In this document: positions 42,473-49,839 of the stretch, in pieces
How the letters are laid out: every line of letters starts with the position of its first letter
Position numbering within the stretch: the stretch's first letter is position 1
DNA from: CAZHRJ01 sp964534765
Lineage (GTDB): Bacteria; Lindowbacteria; 2-12-FULL-62-27
Direction of reading: 5' to 3'
DNA: 49,839 nucleotides
Assembly (NCBI GenBank): GCA_964534765.1
Contig: CAZHRJ010000003.1
Location: 1 to 49,839 of the forward strand
Made by a program: the position numbers and the translations under genes
The notes under the pieces: model-generated
Seen by the model: only the letters and a program-made list of their open reading frames with translations
Told to the model about the DNA's origin: nothing
Databases searched by the model: none

Positions 42473-44319
42473 AACAGCTCCTCGTCAATCCCCAGGCGAT
42501 CCCCGCATCGGAGTTCCGGCCGACGCCGGAAACGGAAGAAACGATTCGGCGGCACCTGGCCAACTATCCGACCAAAATGGCCGCCACCATCCCCGTCCTC
42601 CATGACATTCAGGATGAACTCGGCCATCTCAGCCCGGAGGCCATCGCCTACGCGGCGGCAGTGACGGAAACCAGCGTAACGCACATCTATTCCGTCGCGA
42701 CGTTTTACACCATGTTTCATCTCAAACCCATCGGCGATCTCCATGTTCAAATCTGCACCAACACCTCCTGCATGCTCAATGGCGCACGCGACCTGGTTCG
42801 GCACTGCCGGCAGAAGCGGGAGATTCCCGCCGGAAAAAAGTCCTCCCCGGACGGCAGAATCACTCTGAGCGAAGTGGAGTGTCTGGCGTCCTGTGGATCG
42901 GGACCCTGTGTCCAGATCAATCGCGACTATCACGAGCACGTGACGCCGGACCGGCTTGACGCGATCCTCGACCGCCTCCTTTCCGGCCGGCCGGCAGAGG
43001 TCCACGACGGCCGGTCGGTTCATATCGAATCGACGCCTGACCGGGTGGTCTACAAGGACATCGAAAATAATATCGTCTCCATCGACCGCTACATCCAGCA
43101 CGGCGGGTATCAGGCGCTCAAAATGGCGATCGTTCTGAAACCGGAGGACATCGCGAATACCGTCGACGCGTCAGGACTGCGCGGGCTGGGCGGCGCGGGA
43201 TTTCCCGCTGGAAAAAAATGGAAATTTCTTCCCAAAAACTATTCCGGGCCGATTTATCTCTGCGTGAACGCCGACGAGGGCGAACCCGGGACGTTCAAGG
43301 ACAGGGAGATCCTTCGCCGGCTGCCTCACCGGCTGATCGAGGGCATCGTCATTGCCGGGTTTGCCATCCGCGCGACGCAGGCCTACGTTTACATTCGGGG
43401 CGAATTTTATGAGCCCTATGCCGTCATGGAAAAAGCCCTGGCGGAGGCGCGGACCCGGGGATTGATCGGGAAAAACATCCTGGGCGGCGGATACAGCCTG
43501 GACGTGAACCTTCACAAGGGCGCCGGCGCCTACATCTGCGGGGAGGAGACCGCCCTGCTCGAATCTATCGAGGGCAAACGGGGCGAGCCGCGAGTCAAGC
43601 CGCCATTCCCGGCGGTCAAGGGATTGTTTGGCTGTCCGACGATCATCAACAATGTCGAGACGCTCGCCCAGGTGCCCGCGATTGTCCAGAACGGCGCCGC
43701 GTGGTTTCGGAAGCGGGGAACGGAGAAATCTCCCGGGACGCGAGTCTTTTGCGTCAGCGGCCATGTCAAAAAGCCGGGACTCTACGAGCTGCCCAACGGC
43801 ACGCCGATGCGGGATCTGATTTTCAACTGGTGCGGCGGCATCCGCGGTGACCGGAATCTCAAGGCGGTCATTCCCGGCGGATCGTCGATGCCGGTCATCC
43901 CCGCCGATATCGCGATGAAAGCCGACCTCTGCAATGAATCGCTCATGGCGCTCGGCAACACCTTCACCGGATCCGGCGGCGTCATTGTCATGGACGACTC
44001 GGTCTGCATGGTCGACTTTCTGGCCCGGCTGGTCAAATTCTACGAACATGAATCCTGCGGCCAGTGCACCCCCTGCCGCGAGGGATCGGCCTGGGCCAGA
44101 AAGATTCTGTACCGGATGGAATCCGGCGGCGGCGATCCCTCGGACGTCGACACCCTGCGGTCGATCGCCAGGGGGATCGATGGGAACACGATCTGCGCTC
44201 TGGGCGAAGCGACCGCGTGGCCGATCGCCAGTTTTCTGAGGCATTTCGAGTCGGAGTTTCGGGCGCACGTGAGCGGTCACGGCTGTCCCTTCAAACGGTC
44301 CCCGGCGGCTGTTGCGTGA
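42469..44319 (+). CDS. NuoE-NuoF fusion subunit of complex I
   Basis: One 616-residue reading frame joins two normally separate subunits. Residues 1-170 are NuoE (24-kDa) with the 2Fe-2S ligands Cys96, Cys101, Cys138 and Cys142 (ICTNTSC, ECLASC). After a ~20-residue linker, residues about 193-616 are NuoF (51-kDa), with the NADH/FMN loop GLRGLGGAGFPAGKKW, VNADEGEPGTFKDRE and GAGAYICGEETALLESIEG. The N3 4Fe-4S motif ESCGQCTPCREG lies near 527 and the final Cys in NTICALGE near 574. No stop or frameshift separates them. This part oxidises NADH and holds FMN. It overlaps nuoG by 1 nt (TGATG). Confidence 0.92.
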   Translation: MKQLLVNPQAIPASEFRPTPETEETIRRHLANYPTKMAATIPVLHDIQDELGHLSPEAIAYAAAVTETSVTHIYSVATFYTMFHLKPIGDLHVQICTNTSCMLNGARDLVRHCRQKREIPAGKKSSPDGRITLSEVECLASCGSGPCVQINRDYHEHVTPDRLDAILDRLLSGRPAEVHDGRSVHIESTPDRVVYKDIENNIVSIDRYIQHGGYQALKMAIVLKPEDIANTVDASGLRGLGGAGFPAGKKWKFLPKNYSGPIYLCVNADEGEPGTFKDREILRRLPHRLIEGIVIAGFAIRATQAYVYIRGEFYEPYAVMEKALAEARTRGLIGKNILGGGYSLDVNLHKGAGAYICGEETALLESIEGKRGEPRVKPPFPAVKGLFGCPTIINNVETLAQVPAIVQNGAAWFRKRGTEKSPGTRVFCVSGHVKKPGLYELPNGTPMRDLIFNWCGGIRGDRNLKAVIPGGSSMPVIPADIAMKADLCNESLMALGNTFTGSGGVIVMDDSVCMVDFLARLVKFYEHESCGQCTPCREGSAWARKILYRMESGGGDPSDVDTLRSIARGIDGNTICALGEATAWPIASFLRHFESEFRAHVSGHGCPFKRSPAAVA

Positions 44320-45902
44320 TGACGGAATCTCACAGTGTCCGGCCGGCGCTAAAGATGATCCAGTTCTCCGTCGACGGCCGACCCGTCGTCGCTCCGGAGG
44401 GAACCATGGTCATTCAGGCGGCGGCGGACGCCGGTATTCCGATTCCATACTTTTGTTATCATCCGTCGCTTAAACCCGCGGGTCTTTGCCGCATGTGTCT
44501 GGTCGAAGTCGAAGGCGCGCCAAAGCTGCAGGCGTCCTGTACGACGCCGGTGAGCGAGGGAATGAAAGTCCACACGGGATCGGATCGGGTCAAGCAGGCC
44601 CGCGGGGATGTTCTTGAGTTTTATCTCCTGAACCATCCGCTCGATTGTCCCATCTGCGACAAGGCCGGCGAGTGCCAGCTTCAGGATTACACCTTCGCCC
44701 ACGCGCGACAGAATTCCCGGTTTCGGGACGGTGAAAAACGCCGCTACAACTACGAAGACCTCGGCCCCAAACTGTTCCGGGACATGGACCGTTGTGTCCA
44801 TTGTCTGAGGTGTGTCCGTTTTTGCGAGGAAATCGTCGGGGACGACAGTTTGAGCGTATTCAAACGCGGTAACCAGACCGACATCTCCATCTTCGGCAGT
44901 CCCGTCGTCAACGAGTACGCGCTGAACATCGCTGAACTCTGCCCCGTCGGCGCGCTGGTGTCCAAGGATTTTCTGTTCAAGGCACGCGTGTGGCATCTCA
45001 AAAAAACCGACACCGTCTGCACCTCCTGCGCCACCGGGTGCAACATTCATATGGAGAGCAAGGACCAGGCGGTGACGCGCATCACGCCACGAATCAACCG
45101 GGAGGTCAACGATCACTGGATCTGCGATTTCGGCCGCCTCAATTACGCCTACATCAACGGCCCCGACCGCCTGCTGGAGCCGGTCCGGCGGACCGCCGGC
45201 CGGACCAGCCGCTCCGCGGCCCCAAGTGCCGGCGACTCCGACGCCGGCCGGGAGACGGACATCCTGACGATGGAAGCGATGATGAAGGCCGTGATCGACC
45301 GGCTGGCCGAGTCGTCGCCCGCGCGGATGGGGTTGATCATCACGCCGGAGGCGCTGAACGAGGAGATTTTTGAGTTTCGGCGTCTCGCGGAAAAAGTCCT
45401 GAACACGCCCTATTTTGCGTTTGGACTGGTTCCGCCCGAGGAGGGCAAGCTCGATTTTCTCCGCAGCCGGGACAGGTTTCCCAATTCCGCCGGCGCGCGC
45501 CGGATCGGCGAAACTGCCGGTCTGGGGTTCGACGGGCTCAAAATCGTTGAGCGCGCGGAGCGGGGGGAAGTCGACACGCTGGTGCTGATTTACCCGCACA
45601 CCGCCCTCAAGTCTCCCGCTGGTGAGCAGTTGCTCTATCGGCTAGCTCAGGCCGCCGCCAGGGTCCCGGTCACGATCGTGATGGACTATCTGCGCAGTCC
45701 CGTTTCCGACGCCGCGAATCTGCTCATTCCCGGGATGGCGCACGCCGAAAAAACTGGAACCATGGACAACTCCAAACACATCATCCAGAAACTTCGGCGA
45801 TCCATCTACCCTTCCCCCGATCGAATCACCGAGCGGGATTTTTTTCTACAGATTTCCGCGGCTATCGTCGAAAAACGCCAGTCGGCCATCCCCGCTCGCT
45901 GA
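44319..45902 (+). CDS. nuoG: NADH-quinone oxidoreductase subunit G (short form)
   Basis: The 527-residue protein has all N-terminal clusters: 2Fe-2S (PYFCYHPSLKPAGLCRMC and a later Cys), the His/Cys cluster (NHPLDCPICDKAGEC), 4Fe-4S (RCVHCLRCVRFC ... ELCPVGAL) and the N7-type motif (CTSCATGC ... WICDFGR). The molybdopterin-like C-terminal part is cut to about 250 residues, much shorter than the 780-900 residues of E. coli or Thermus NuoG. It ends with MAHAEKTGTMDNSKHIIQ. The upstream frame before 44319 is a shadow of the previous gene. No nuoH-N follows. Confidence 0.92.
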   Translation: MTESHSVRPALKMIQFSVDGRPVVAPEGTMVIQAAADAGIPIPYFCYHPSLKPAGLCRMCLVEVEGAPKLQASCTTPVSEGMKVHTGSDRVKQARGDVLEFYLLNHPLDCPICDKAGECQLQDYTFAHARQNSRFRDGEKRRYNYEDLGPKLFRDMDRCVHCLRCVRFCEEIVGDDSLSVFKRGNQTDISIFGSPVVNEYALNIAELCPVGALVSKDFLFKARVWHLKKTDTVCTSCATGCNIHMESKDQAVTRITPRINREVNDHWICDFGRLNYAYINGPDRLLEPVRRTAGRTSRSAAPSAGDSDAGRETDILTMEAMMKAVIDRLAESSPARMGLIITPEALNEEIFEFRRLAEKVLNTPYFAFGLVPPEEGKLDFLRSRDRFPNSAGARRIGETAGLGFDGLKIVERAERGEVDTLVLIYPHTALKSPAGEQLLYRLAQAAARVPVTIVMDYLRSPVSDAANLLIPGMAHAEKTGTMDNSKHIIQKLRRSIYPSPDRITERDFFLQISAAIVEKRQSAIPAR

Positions 45903-45938
45903 CCACGGCCGCCTACGGCGCGATCCGGATCATCTCCG

Positions 45939-46658
45939 ATGCCCGACGTCACAGTGATTTTGCCCATGTACAACGAGGCGCTGACCGCCGAATCGGCGCT
46001 GACCGTCGCGGACGGATATTTTCGGTCCCGGGGGATTCGAACGGAGACCATCGTCGTCAATGACGGCAGCACCGATCAGACGGCCGTGGTGTTGGATCGT
46101 CTCAAGCCCCGATTCGGGTTTTCTCTGATCGCATGGGAACGAAACCGCGGAAAAGGCGCGGCTCTCCGGGCGGCGATGGCCCAGGGAACCGGGGATTGTC
46201 AGTTTTTCATGGACACGGATCTCTCGACGCCGATTGAAGAGTTCGACAAGTTCCTGCCCTATCTCAAAATCGGGGACGAGGTGATCATTGGATCGAGGCG
46301 TCTGGAGGAAAGTCGTGTTCTGGTGCGGCAGAATCTGATCCGGCAGACGATGGGAAATTTTTATTGCCATATGGTCTACCGATGGTTGACGCACTGTGTC
46401 GAGGATTTCAATTGTGGATTCAAACTGTTTCGCCGCGACGCCGCCCGGCGAATATTTTCCAAGCTGACGATCGATCGATGGGGATATGATGTGGAAGCCC
46501 TGTTTCTGGCGGACAAGTTCCGGTATCGCATCCGGGAAATCCCGGTGATCTGGCGAAACAATCCGCACACCCGGGTCCATCCCCTCATCGACGCCTGCCG
46601 AACCACCGCCGAACTCCTCAAAATCCGCTGGAACGACTGGCGCGGCCGGTATGACTGA
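45939..46658 (+). CDS. Family-2 glycosyltransferase (dolichyl-phosphate-sugar synthase type)
   Basis: The 239-residue protein has the GT2 fold with VTVILPMYNEA, IVVNDGSTDQT, ERNRGKGAALRAAM, the DxD motif in FFMDTDLSTPIEEF, and FNCGFKLFRRDAA. No C-terminal membrane helices are present, as in soluble Dpm1-type enzymes. It likely loads a sugar on a polyprenyl phosphate that GT-C enzymes then use; the TMTC-like gene two places downstream is a candidate user (inference). Its end overlaps the porin gene by 8 nt. Confidence 0.85.
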   Translation: MPDVTVILPMYNEALTAESALTVADGYFRSRGIRTETIVVNDGSTDQTAVVLDRLKPRFGFSLIAWERNRGKGAALRAAMAQGTGDCQFFMDTDLSTPIEEFDKFLPYLKIGDEVIIGSRRLEESRVLVRQNLIRQTMGNFYCHMVYRWLTHCVEDFNCGFKLFRRDAARRIFSKLTIDRWGYDVEALFLADKFRYRIREIPVIWRNNPHTRVHPLIDACRTTAELLKIRWNDWRGRYD

Positions 46659-47781
46659 ATCTCCCCTCCGCCTGTGGATGGTGGTCGCGCTGGCCTGTCT
46701 CGTCTCTCCGGATCGTCTCGCGGCGGCGGAAGAGGCATCCCCGGGCGAGTCCCGGATCTCCAGAATCGAGTCTCTGCTCGATGGCGTGACGTTCATGGGA
46801 GACCTCCGGCTTCGATACGAAGGCATTTTCGACGATACGGCCCTGGCCAATAATCGCGGCCGATTCCGGCTGCGGCTTGGGTTCTCCAAAAAAATCGGCG
46901 ACATCGCCCTTGTCACGGTCCGCGGGGCGACGGGATCATCCAATGACCCGACATCCACCAATCAGTCCTTCGAGGATAACTTCACGCCAAAAACGTTTCA
47001 CATCAGTCTCGCGTACGCGTCCATTCACCCATGGCCGTGGCTCGATCTTCAGGGCGGAAAAATGCCGGTCCCTTTCGCCAAAACGGATCTTGTCTGGGAT
47101 GACGATCTGACGCCGGAGGGTCTTTCCCAGCAGATCGTTCACCGCCATGCCCGGGGGAAATGGTTCTTCCGGATGGCGGAACTGTTTTTTCATACCTCCG
47201 CCGCCGCCGAGGACGGCTACCTGATCGGATATCAGGCAGGGTTCACCCATGAATTTTCCGTCAAGACCCGCCTGACGATCGCCCCCGCCTACACTCAGGT
47301 CGTCCGGCCGAACCGGACCCTCGCGGTTGGATCGAACGGTAATATGACGACATCCGCCGGCGCCGCGTTGGCCTCGCAATTTCGCGTCATCAATGTCCCG
47401 GTCCGCTGGGAGACGGCCGTATCGGCCGAACGGCCATTGGTCATCGACATCGACCTGGCGAAAAACCAGGGCGCGGCCGCCGTTGCCGGAAAAACGTACG
47501 ATCAGGGATTCCTGATTGAGATGGCGCTGGGCCGCGCAAAAACGAAAGGGGACTGGATGGCCCGCTACCGGTACGCGAGGATTGAGTCGGACGCGGTACT
47601 CTCTGCGTTTAACGACAGCGATTTTGGATTTACCAATGTCAAAGGCCACCGCATCGCCTTCGATTTCGTGCCGGTGGACGTTCTGAAACTCACCGCCGCG
47701 TCCATTTTTACCGATCCCGTGATCAGCGGTTCGCGGCCGGCCCGCGCGCGCGTTCAGTTCGACGCCAGTTTCGCCTTTTGA
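46651..47781 (+). CDS. Putative outer-membrane porin
   Basis: The 376-residue protein has a signal peptide (residues 1-25, VVALACLVSPDRLAAA), a short helical segment (RISRIESLLDGV), then GDLRLRYEGIFDD followed by alternating beta strands to a terminal Phe (FDASFAF), the usual end of an outer-membrane barrel. The GD(L/F)RLRYE start with RGRFRLRLGFS fits the putative-porin (Porin_5-like) group. The substrate is unknown. Confidence 0.75.
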   Translation: MTESPLRLWMVVALACLVSPDRLAAAEEASPGESRISRIESLLDGVTFMGDLRLRYEGIFDDTALANNRGRFRLRLGFSKKIGDIALVTVRGATGSSNDPTSTNQSFEDNFTPKTFHISLAYASIHPWPWLDLQGGKMPVPFAKTDLVWDDDLTPEGLSQQIVHRHARGKWFFRMAELFFHTSAAAEDGYLIGYQAGFTHEFSVKTRLTIAPAYTQVVRPNRTLAVGSNGNMTTSAGAALASQFRVINVPVRWETAVSAERPLVIDIDLAKNQGAAAVAGKTYDQGFLIEMALGRAKTKGDWMARYRYARIESDAVLSAFNDSDFGFTNVKGHRIAFDFVPVDVLKLTAASIFTDPVISGSRPARARVQFDASFAF

Positions 47782-49448
47782 CGATTTCCCACCGGATTCA
47801 GCCGGCGCTCTGGCTGGCGGCGTTTTTTTTCGCCGGGTTTCTGATCTTTTCCGACTGTCTGACCTATCCGTTTCTGGTGAATTGGGATGACGACCGCTAT
47901 GTGACGGGGAATGACTTCATTCGCGGATTCAGCTTGCCTCACGTCCGGCGCGCCTTCCTCGCCCCCTTTGAATGGAATTATGCTCCGCTCCAGCTCCTGT
48001 CGTACATGGCCGACTACGAAATCGGCGGCCTGAATCCAGCTCCTTATCATTTCACGAATATCGTCCTCCATATCCTGAACAGTTGGATGGTTTATCTCCT
48101 CATCCGGGCAATGAAATGTCCCTCATGGCCGGCCGGGCTGGGCGGTTTTCTCTTTTTGGTCCATCCGGTCCAGGTTGAATCCGTCGTCTGGATCTCCGAG
48201 AGAAAAAACCTCCTGTCCCTCTTTTTCTTTCTCGCGTCTTTTCTCGCCCACATCCAAAATGGCAGGCGGGCCGGACATCTGTTGTCGTTCGCGCTGTTTG
48301 TGCCGGCGGTCCTCAGCAAATCGGCGGCGGTGGTCCTGCCGCCGATCCTGGTGCTGTATGACTGGATCGACCAGCGGGGCCAGGGATGGCGAATCCTGTT
48401 GCTCCGGTCGGCGCCATTTTTTGCGGTGTCTCTGGTTTTCGGATGCATGGCCATTCGATTTCAGATGGCCGGCGGGGAGTCGTATTTTGATACGAGAGAG
48501 GGAACATGGATATGGACGGTACCGGTGATTTTCGTCCGGTATCTGCTCCTGGTGATCTGGCCCGTCAATCTGGCGGCATTTTATGACGTCCCGGTGGAGG
48601 CGGCGTTGACCGCCAAAGTCGCGGGGGCCTGCCTCCTGGGGTTGGCCGTGATGGGGGTATCGATTGGCCTGTGCGGGCGTAAGCGTCTGGCGGGATTCTG
48701 GATTGTCTTTTTTCTCATTTCCCTTGCGCCCCTCCTGCATGTGGTCCCCTTGCCGACCCCGATGAACGATCGATACCTCTATTTCCCGATGGTTGCCGTT
48801 GCCGGTCTTCTCGCGCTCCTTGCCGGTCGACTGTCCCAAGCCAGTCTCGGTGCGCGCGCAGTTGGAATGATGTGTCTGGTATCGGTCGTCGTGTTGTTGG
48901 GATTCGGAGCGTCCCGGCAGGTTCTAGTCTGGCAAGACAGCGAAACGCTCTGGTCGACGGCCGTTCGCAGATCCGCGGGCAGCGCCCTGGTGCATCACAA
49001 ATTGGCCGAGGCCTCGTTTGCGGCCGGGCGATATGAGCGAGTGATCTCCGAGTTTGATGCGGCGGTGCGGCTGGGCAGGGAAAACAGCGTAACGTGGTGT
49101 TATCGGGGCCTGGCCTGCCGGATGACCGGCCGATGGGATCGCGCCGGGGAGGATTTCCAAAAATTATCCGAGTCTCCGCCGCATCGGGGGATGGCGCTTC
49201 TGGAACTGGCGACAGTCGATCTATTGAAAAGTGACACATCCGCCGCCGAATCCCGGCTGCCCGAGCTTAAGAAGCAGTCCATCGACCACCCGCCCTCCCG
49301 GCTGTACCTGGCCGATCTATTTGTGAAGCTGGGCCGCCGGGAAGAGGCGCGATCGGCGCTTGGACAGATCACGGAGCAGGAAGTGAACCGGTGTCGGTTG
49401 AAAGACTATTTACAGAGTTTGTGGCGCGAGATCAATCAAGAAAAATAA
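47778..49448 (+). CDS. TMTC-like membrane glycosyltransferase with C-terminal TPR
   Basis: The 556-residue protein has about 10-11 membrane segments (1-395). The first periplasmic loop reads YPFLVNWDDDRYVTGN, with acidic residues expected for GT-C catalysis, followed by FEWNYAPLQLLSYMADYEIGGLNPAPYHFTNI. That order matches bacterial relatives of TMTC O-mannosyltransferases. The C-terminal 150 residues hold TPR-like helices (LAEASFAAGRYERVISEFDAAV). The TTG start at 47778 overlaps the porin stop (TTGA). It may glycosylate exported proteins, but this is inferred. Confidence 0.78.
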   Translation: MTISHRIQPALWLAAFFFAGFLIFSDCLTYPFLVNWDDDRYVTGNDFIRGFSLPHVRRAFLAPFEWNYAPLQLLSYMADYEIGGLNPAPYHFTNIVLHILNSWMVYLLIRAMKCPSWPAGLGGFLFLVHPVQVESVVWISERKNLLSLFFFLASFLAHIQNGRRAGHLLSFALFVPAVLSKSAAVVLPPILVLYDWIDQRGQGWRILLLRSAPFFAVSLVFGCMAIRFQMAGGESYFDTREGTWIWTVPVIFVRYLLLVIWPVNLAAFYDVPVEAALTAKVAGACLLGLAVMGVSIGLCGRKRLAGFWIVFFLISLAPLLHVVPLPTPMNDRYLYFPMVAVAGLLALLAGRLSQASLGARAVGMMCLVSVVVLLGFGASRQVLVWQDSETLWSTAVRRSAGSALVHHKLAEASFAAGRYERVISEFDAAVRLGRENSVTWCYRGLACRMTGRWDRAGEDFQKLSESPPHRGMALLELATVDLLKSDTSAAESRLPELKKQSIDHPPSRLYLADLFVKLGRREEARSALGQITEQEVNRCRLKDYLQSLWREINQEK

Positions 49449-49449
49449 C

Positions 49450-49522
49450 TGGAGCTGAGGGGATTCGAACCCCTGACCCCTTGCATGCCATGCAAGTGCT
49501 CTCCCAACTGAGCTACAGCCCC
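49450..49522 (-). tRNA. tRNA-Ala (anticodon GGC)
   Basis: Read on the minus strand, the 73-nt cloverleaf has acceptor GGGGCTG pairing with CAGCTCC (one G-U) and D-arm GCTCAGTTGGGAGAGC. The anticodon stem CTTGC/GCAAG encloses loop ATGGCAT (anticodon GGC). The T-arm is GGGGTTCGAATCCCC and the discriminator A. The CCA end is not encoded. It runs opposite to the neighbouring genes. Confidence 0.97.
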
Positions 49523-49560
49523 GTGGCTGAGTCCTCATTTCGCGCATCCCAGCCGCCCCG

Positions 49561-49589
49561 AAAATACTATTTGCCGTATCGATTCGCAA
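49561..49589 (-). promoter_or_regulatory. Candidate promoter of tRNA-Ala
   Basis: On the minus strand TTGCGA (complement of 49584-49589) is followed at 17 nt by TATTTT (complement of 49561-49566), about 40 nt before the tRNA 5' end. This is a weak match only. Confidence 0.35.
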
Positions 49590-49621
49590 TTGTTAATTCC
49601 AGAAGAGATAAGGATGCGCTA

Positions 49622-49839
49622 ATGGCCGAGATTGAGTTTTTTGGTGCCGACTGGTGCGGCGACTGCCGCCGCAGCAAGAAGCTGCTCGACACCCTGGGCG
49701 TCGCGTGTGCGGGTCGGCGCACGATCGCTCGATCACATCCCGGACCGCACCGGAAGGACGAAAGACCGCGATCCATGCGGCGCTCGTCACAGTCTCGATC
49801 GGCAGATCGACCCCCGCGGCAACGAGCAGCTTCTCGTAG
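49622..49839 (+). CDS. Glutaredoxin/thioredoxin-like gene, start only (broken or cut at window end)
   Basis: AAGGA (49610-49614) precedes ATG 49622. The first 27 residues (MAEIEFFGADWCGDCRRSKK, then LLDTLGV) are a clear redoxin start with a CxxC active site, WCGDC. After about 49702 the frame stays open to the window end, but the residues become Arg/Ser-rich and match nothing expected of a glutaredoxin. The other forward frames do not rescue it. The minus strand of 49703-49839 looks more like coding sequence. The gene is therefore either disrupted or joined to foreign sequence at the contig end. Confidence 0.55.
   Translation, partial: MAEIEFFGADWCGDCRRSKKLLDTLGVACAGRRTIARSHPGPHRKDERPRSMRRSSQSRSADRPPRQRAASR

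Overview
The window reads as one contig-like piece of an uncultured, diderm (Gram-negative type) bacterium of moderately high GC content (my impression by eye, not computed). Kdo synthesis genes (kdsA, kdsD, kdsC), lptA/lptB/lptC-type genes, TonB-ExbB-ExbD and several predicted outer-membrane beta-barrels show an LPS-type outer membrane. A PorV/UPF0164-like barrel, a FlgD-like sorting tail on a giant surface protein, SpoVG, and the run lptB-rpoN-hpf-ptsN-hprK-rapZ followed by a complete mannose-type PTS point to a deep-branching candidate lineage (FCB-, Elusimicrobiota- or Omnitrophota-like) rather than a common proteobacterium. I cannot fix the phylum from sequence alone. The tRNA and the tmRNA both lack an encoded CCA end.

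Layout. 1-15000: the 3' part of a giant tandem-repeat surface protein, a PorV-like barrel, exbB-exbD-tonB, a 1011-residue TPR protein, an unrecognised secreted protein and a GT39-like membrane glycosyltransferase. 15022-15455: promoter and tmRNA (ssrA). 15506-19106: N-acetylmuramoyl-L-alanine amidase, a GerMN-domain protein and lptC/lptA/lptB. 19148-23685: rpoN, hpf, ptsN, hprK and rapZ. 23682-29515: a YvcK-family protein, then PTS EIIA, EIIB, EIIC, EIID, HPr and EI in an almost unbroken chain of stop/start overlaps. 29523-31644: convergent 5-formyl-THF cyclo-ligase (minus strand) and a divergent NRAMP-like transporter, separated by a duplicated 38-bp element. 31641-35549: 7Fe ferredoxin with a palindrome in its promoter, a MerR-like regulator, two unrecognised proteins, SpoVG and an FG-GAP-type exported protein. 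35546-39587: pyrG-kdsA-kdsD-kdsC. 39590-45902: a good sigma-70-type promoter, a small unknown gene and nuoA-B-C-D-(E+F fusion)-G. 45939-49448: a GT2 glycosyltransferase, a porin and a TMTC-like membrane TPR protein. 49450-49522: tRNA-Ala(GGC) on the minus strand. 49622-end: the start of a glutaredoxin-like gene whose downstream sequence no longer looks like the family.

How it fits together. HPr has both His15 and Ser46 when read from its GTG start, EIIA has His10/Asp67/Ser72, EIIB has an active-site His, and HprK is encoded just upstream. The locus therefore looks like a working phosphorelay with HPr-Ser control, coupled to RapZ and YvcK (cell-envelope precursor and carbon control). Most operon neighbours overlap by 4 nt (ATGA/GTGA/TTGA), so translational coupling is the rule here.

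The most unusual items are the giant 127-residue-repeat protein beside a PorV-like barrel and a TonB/TPR module, the NuoE-NuoF fusion in a Nuo operon that stops after a shortened NuoG, the NRAMP relative lacking the usual metal-site motifs, the in-frame 12-bp repeat between lptB and rpoN, the palindromic operator in the ferredoxin promoter, and the abrupt break in the last gene.
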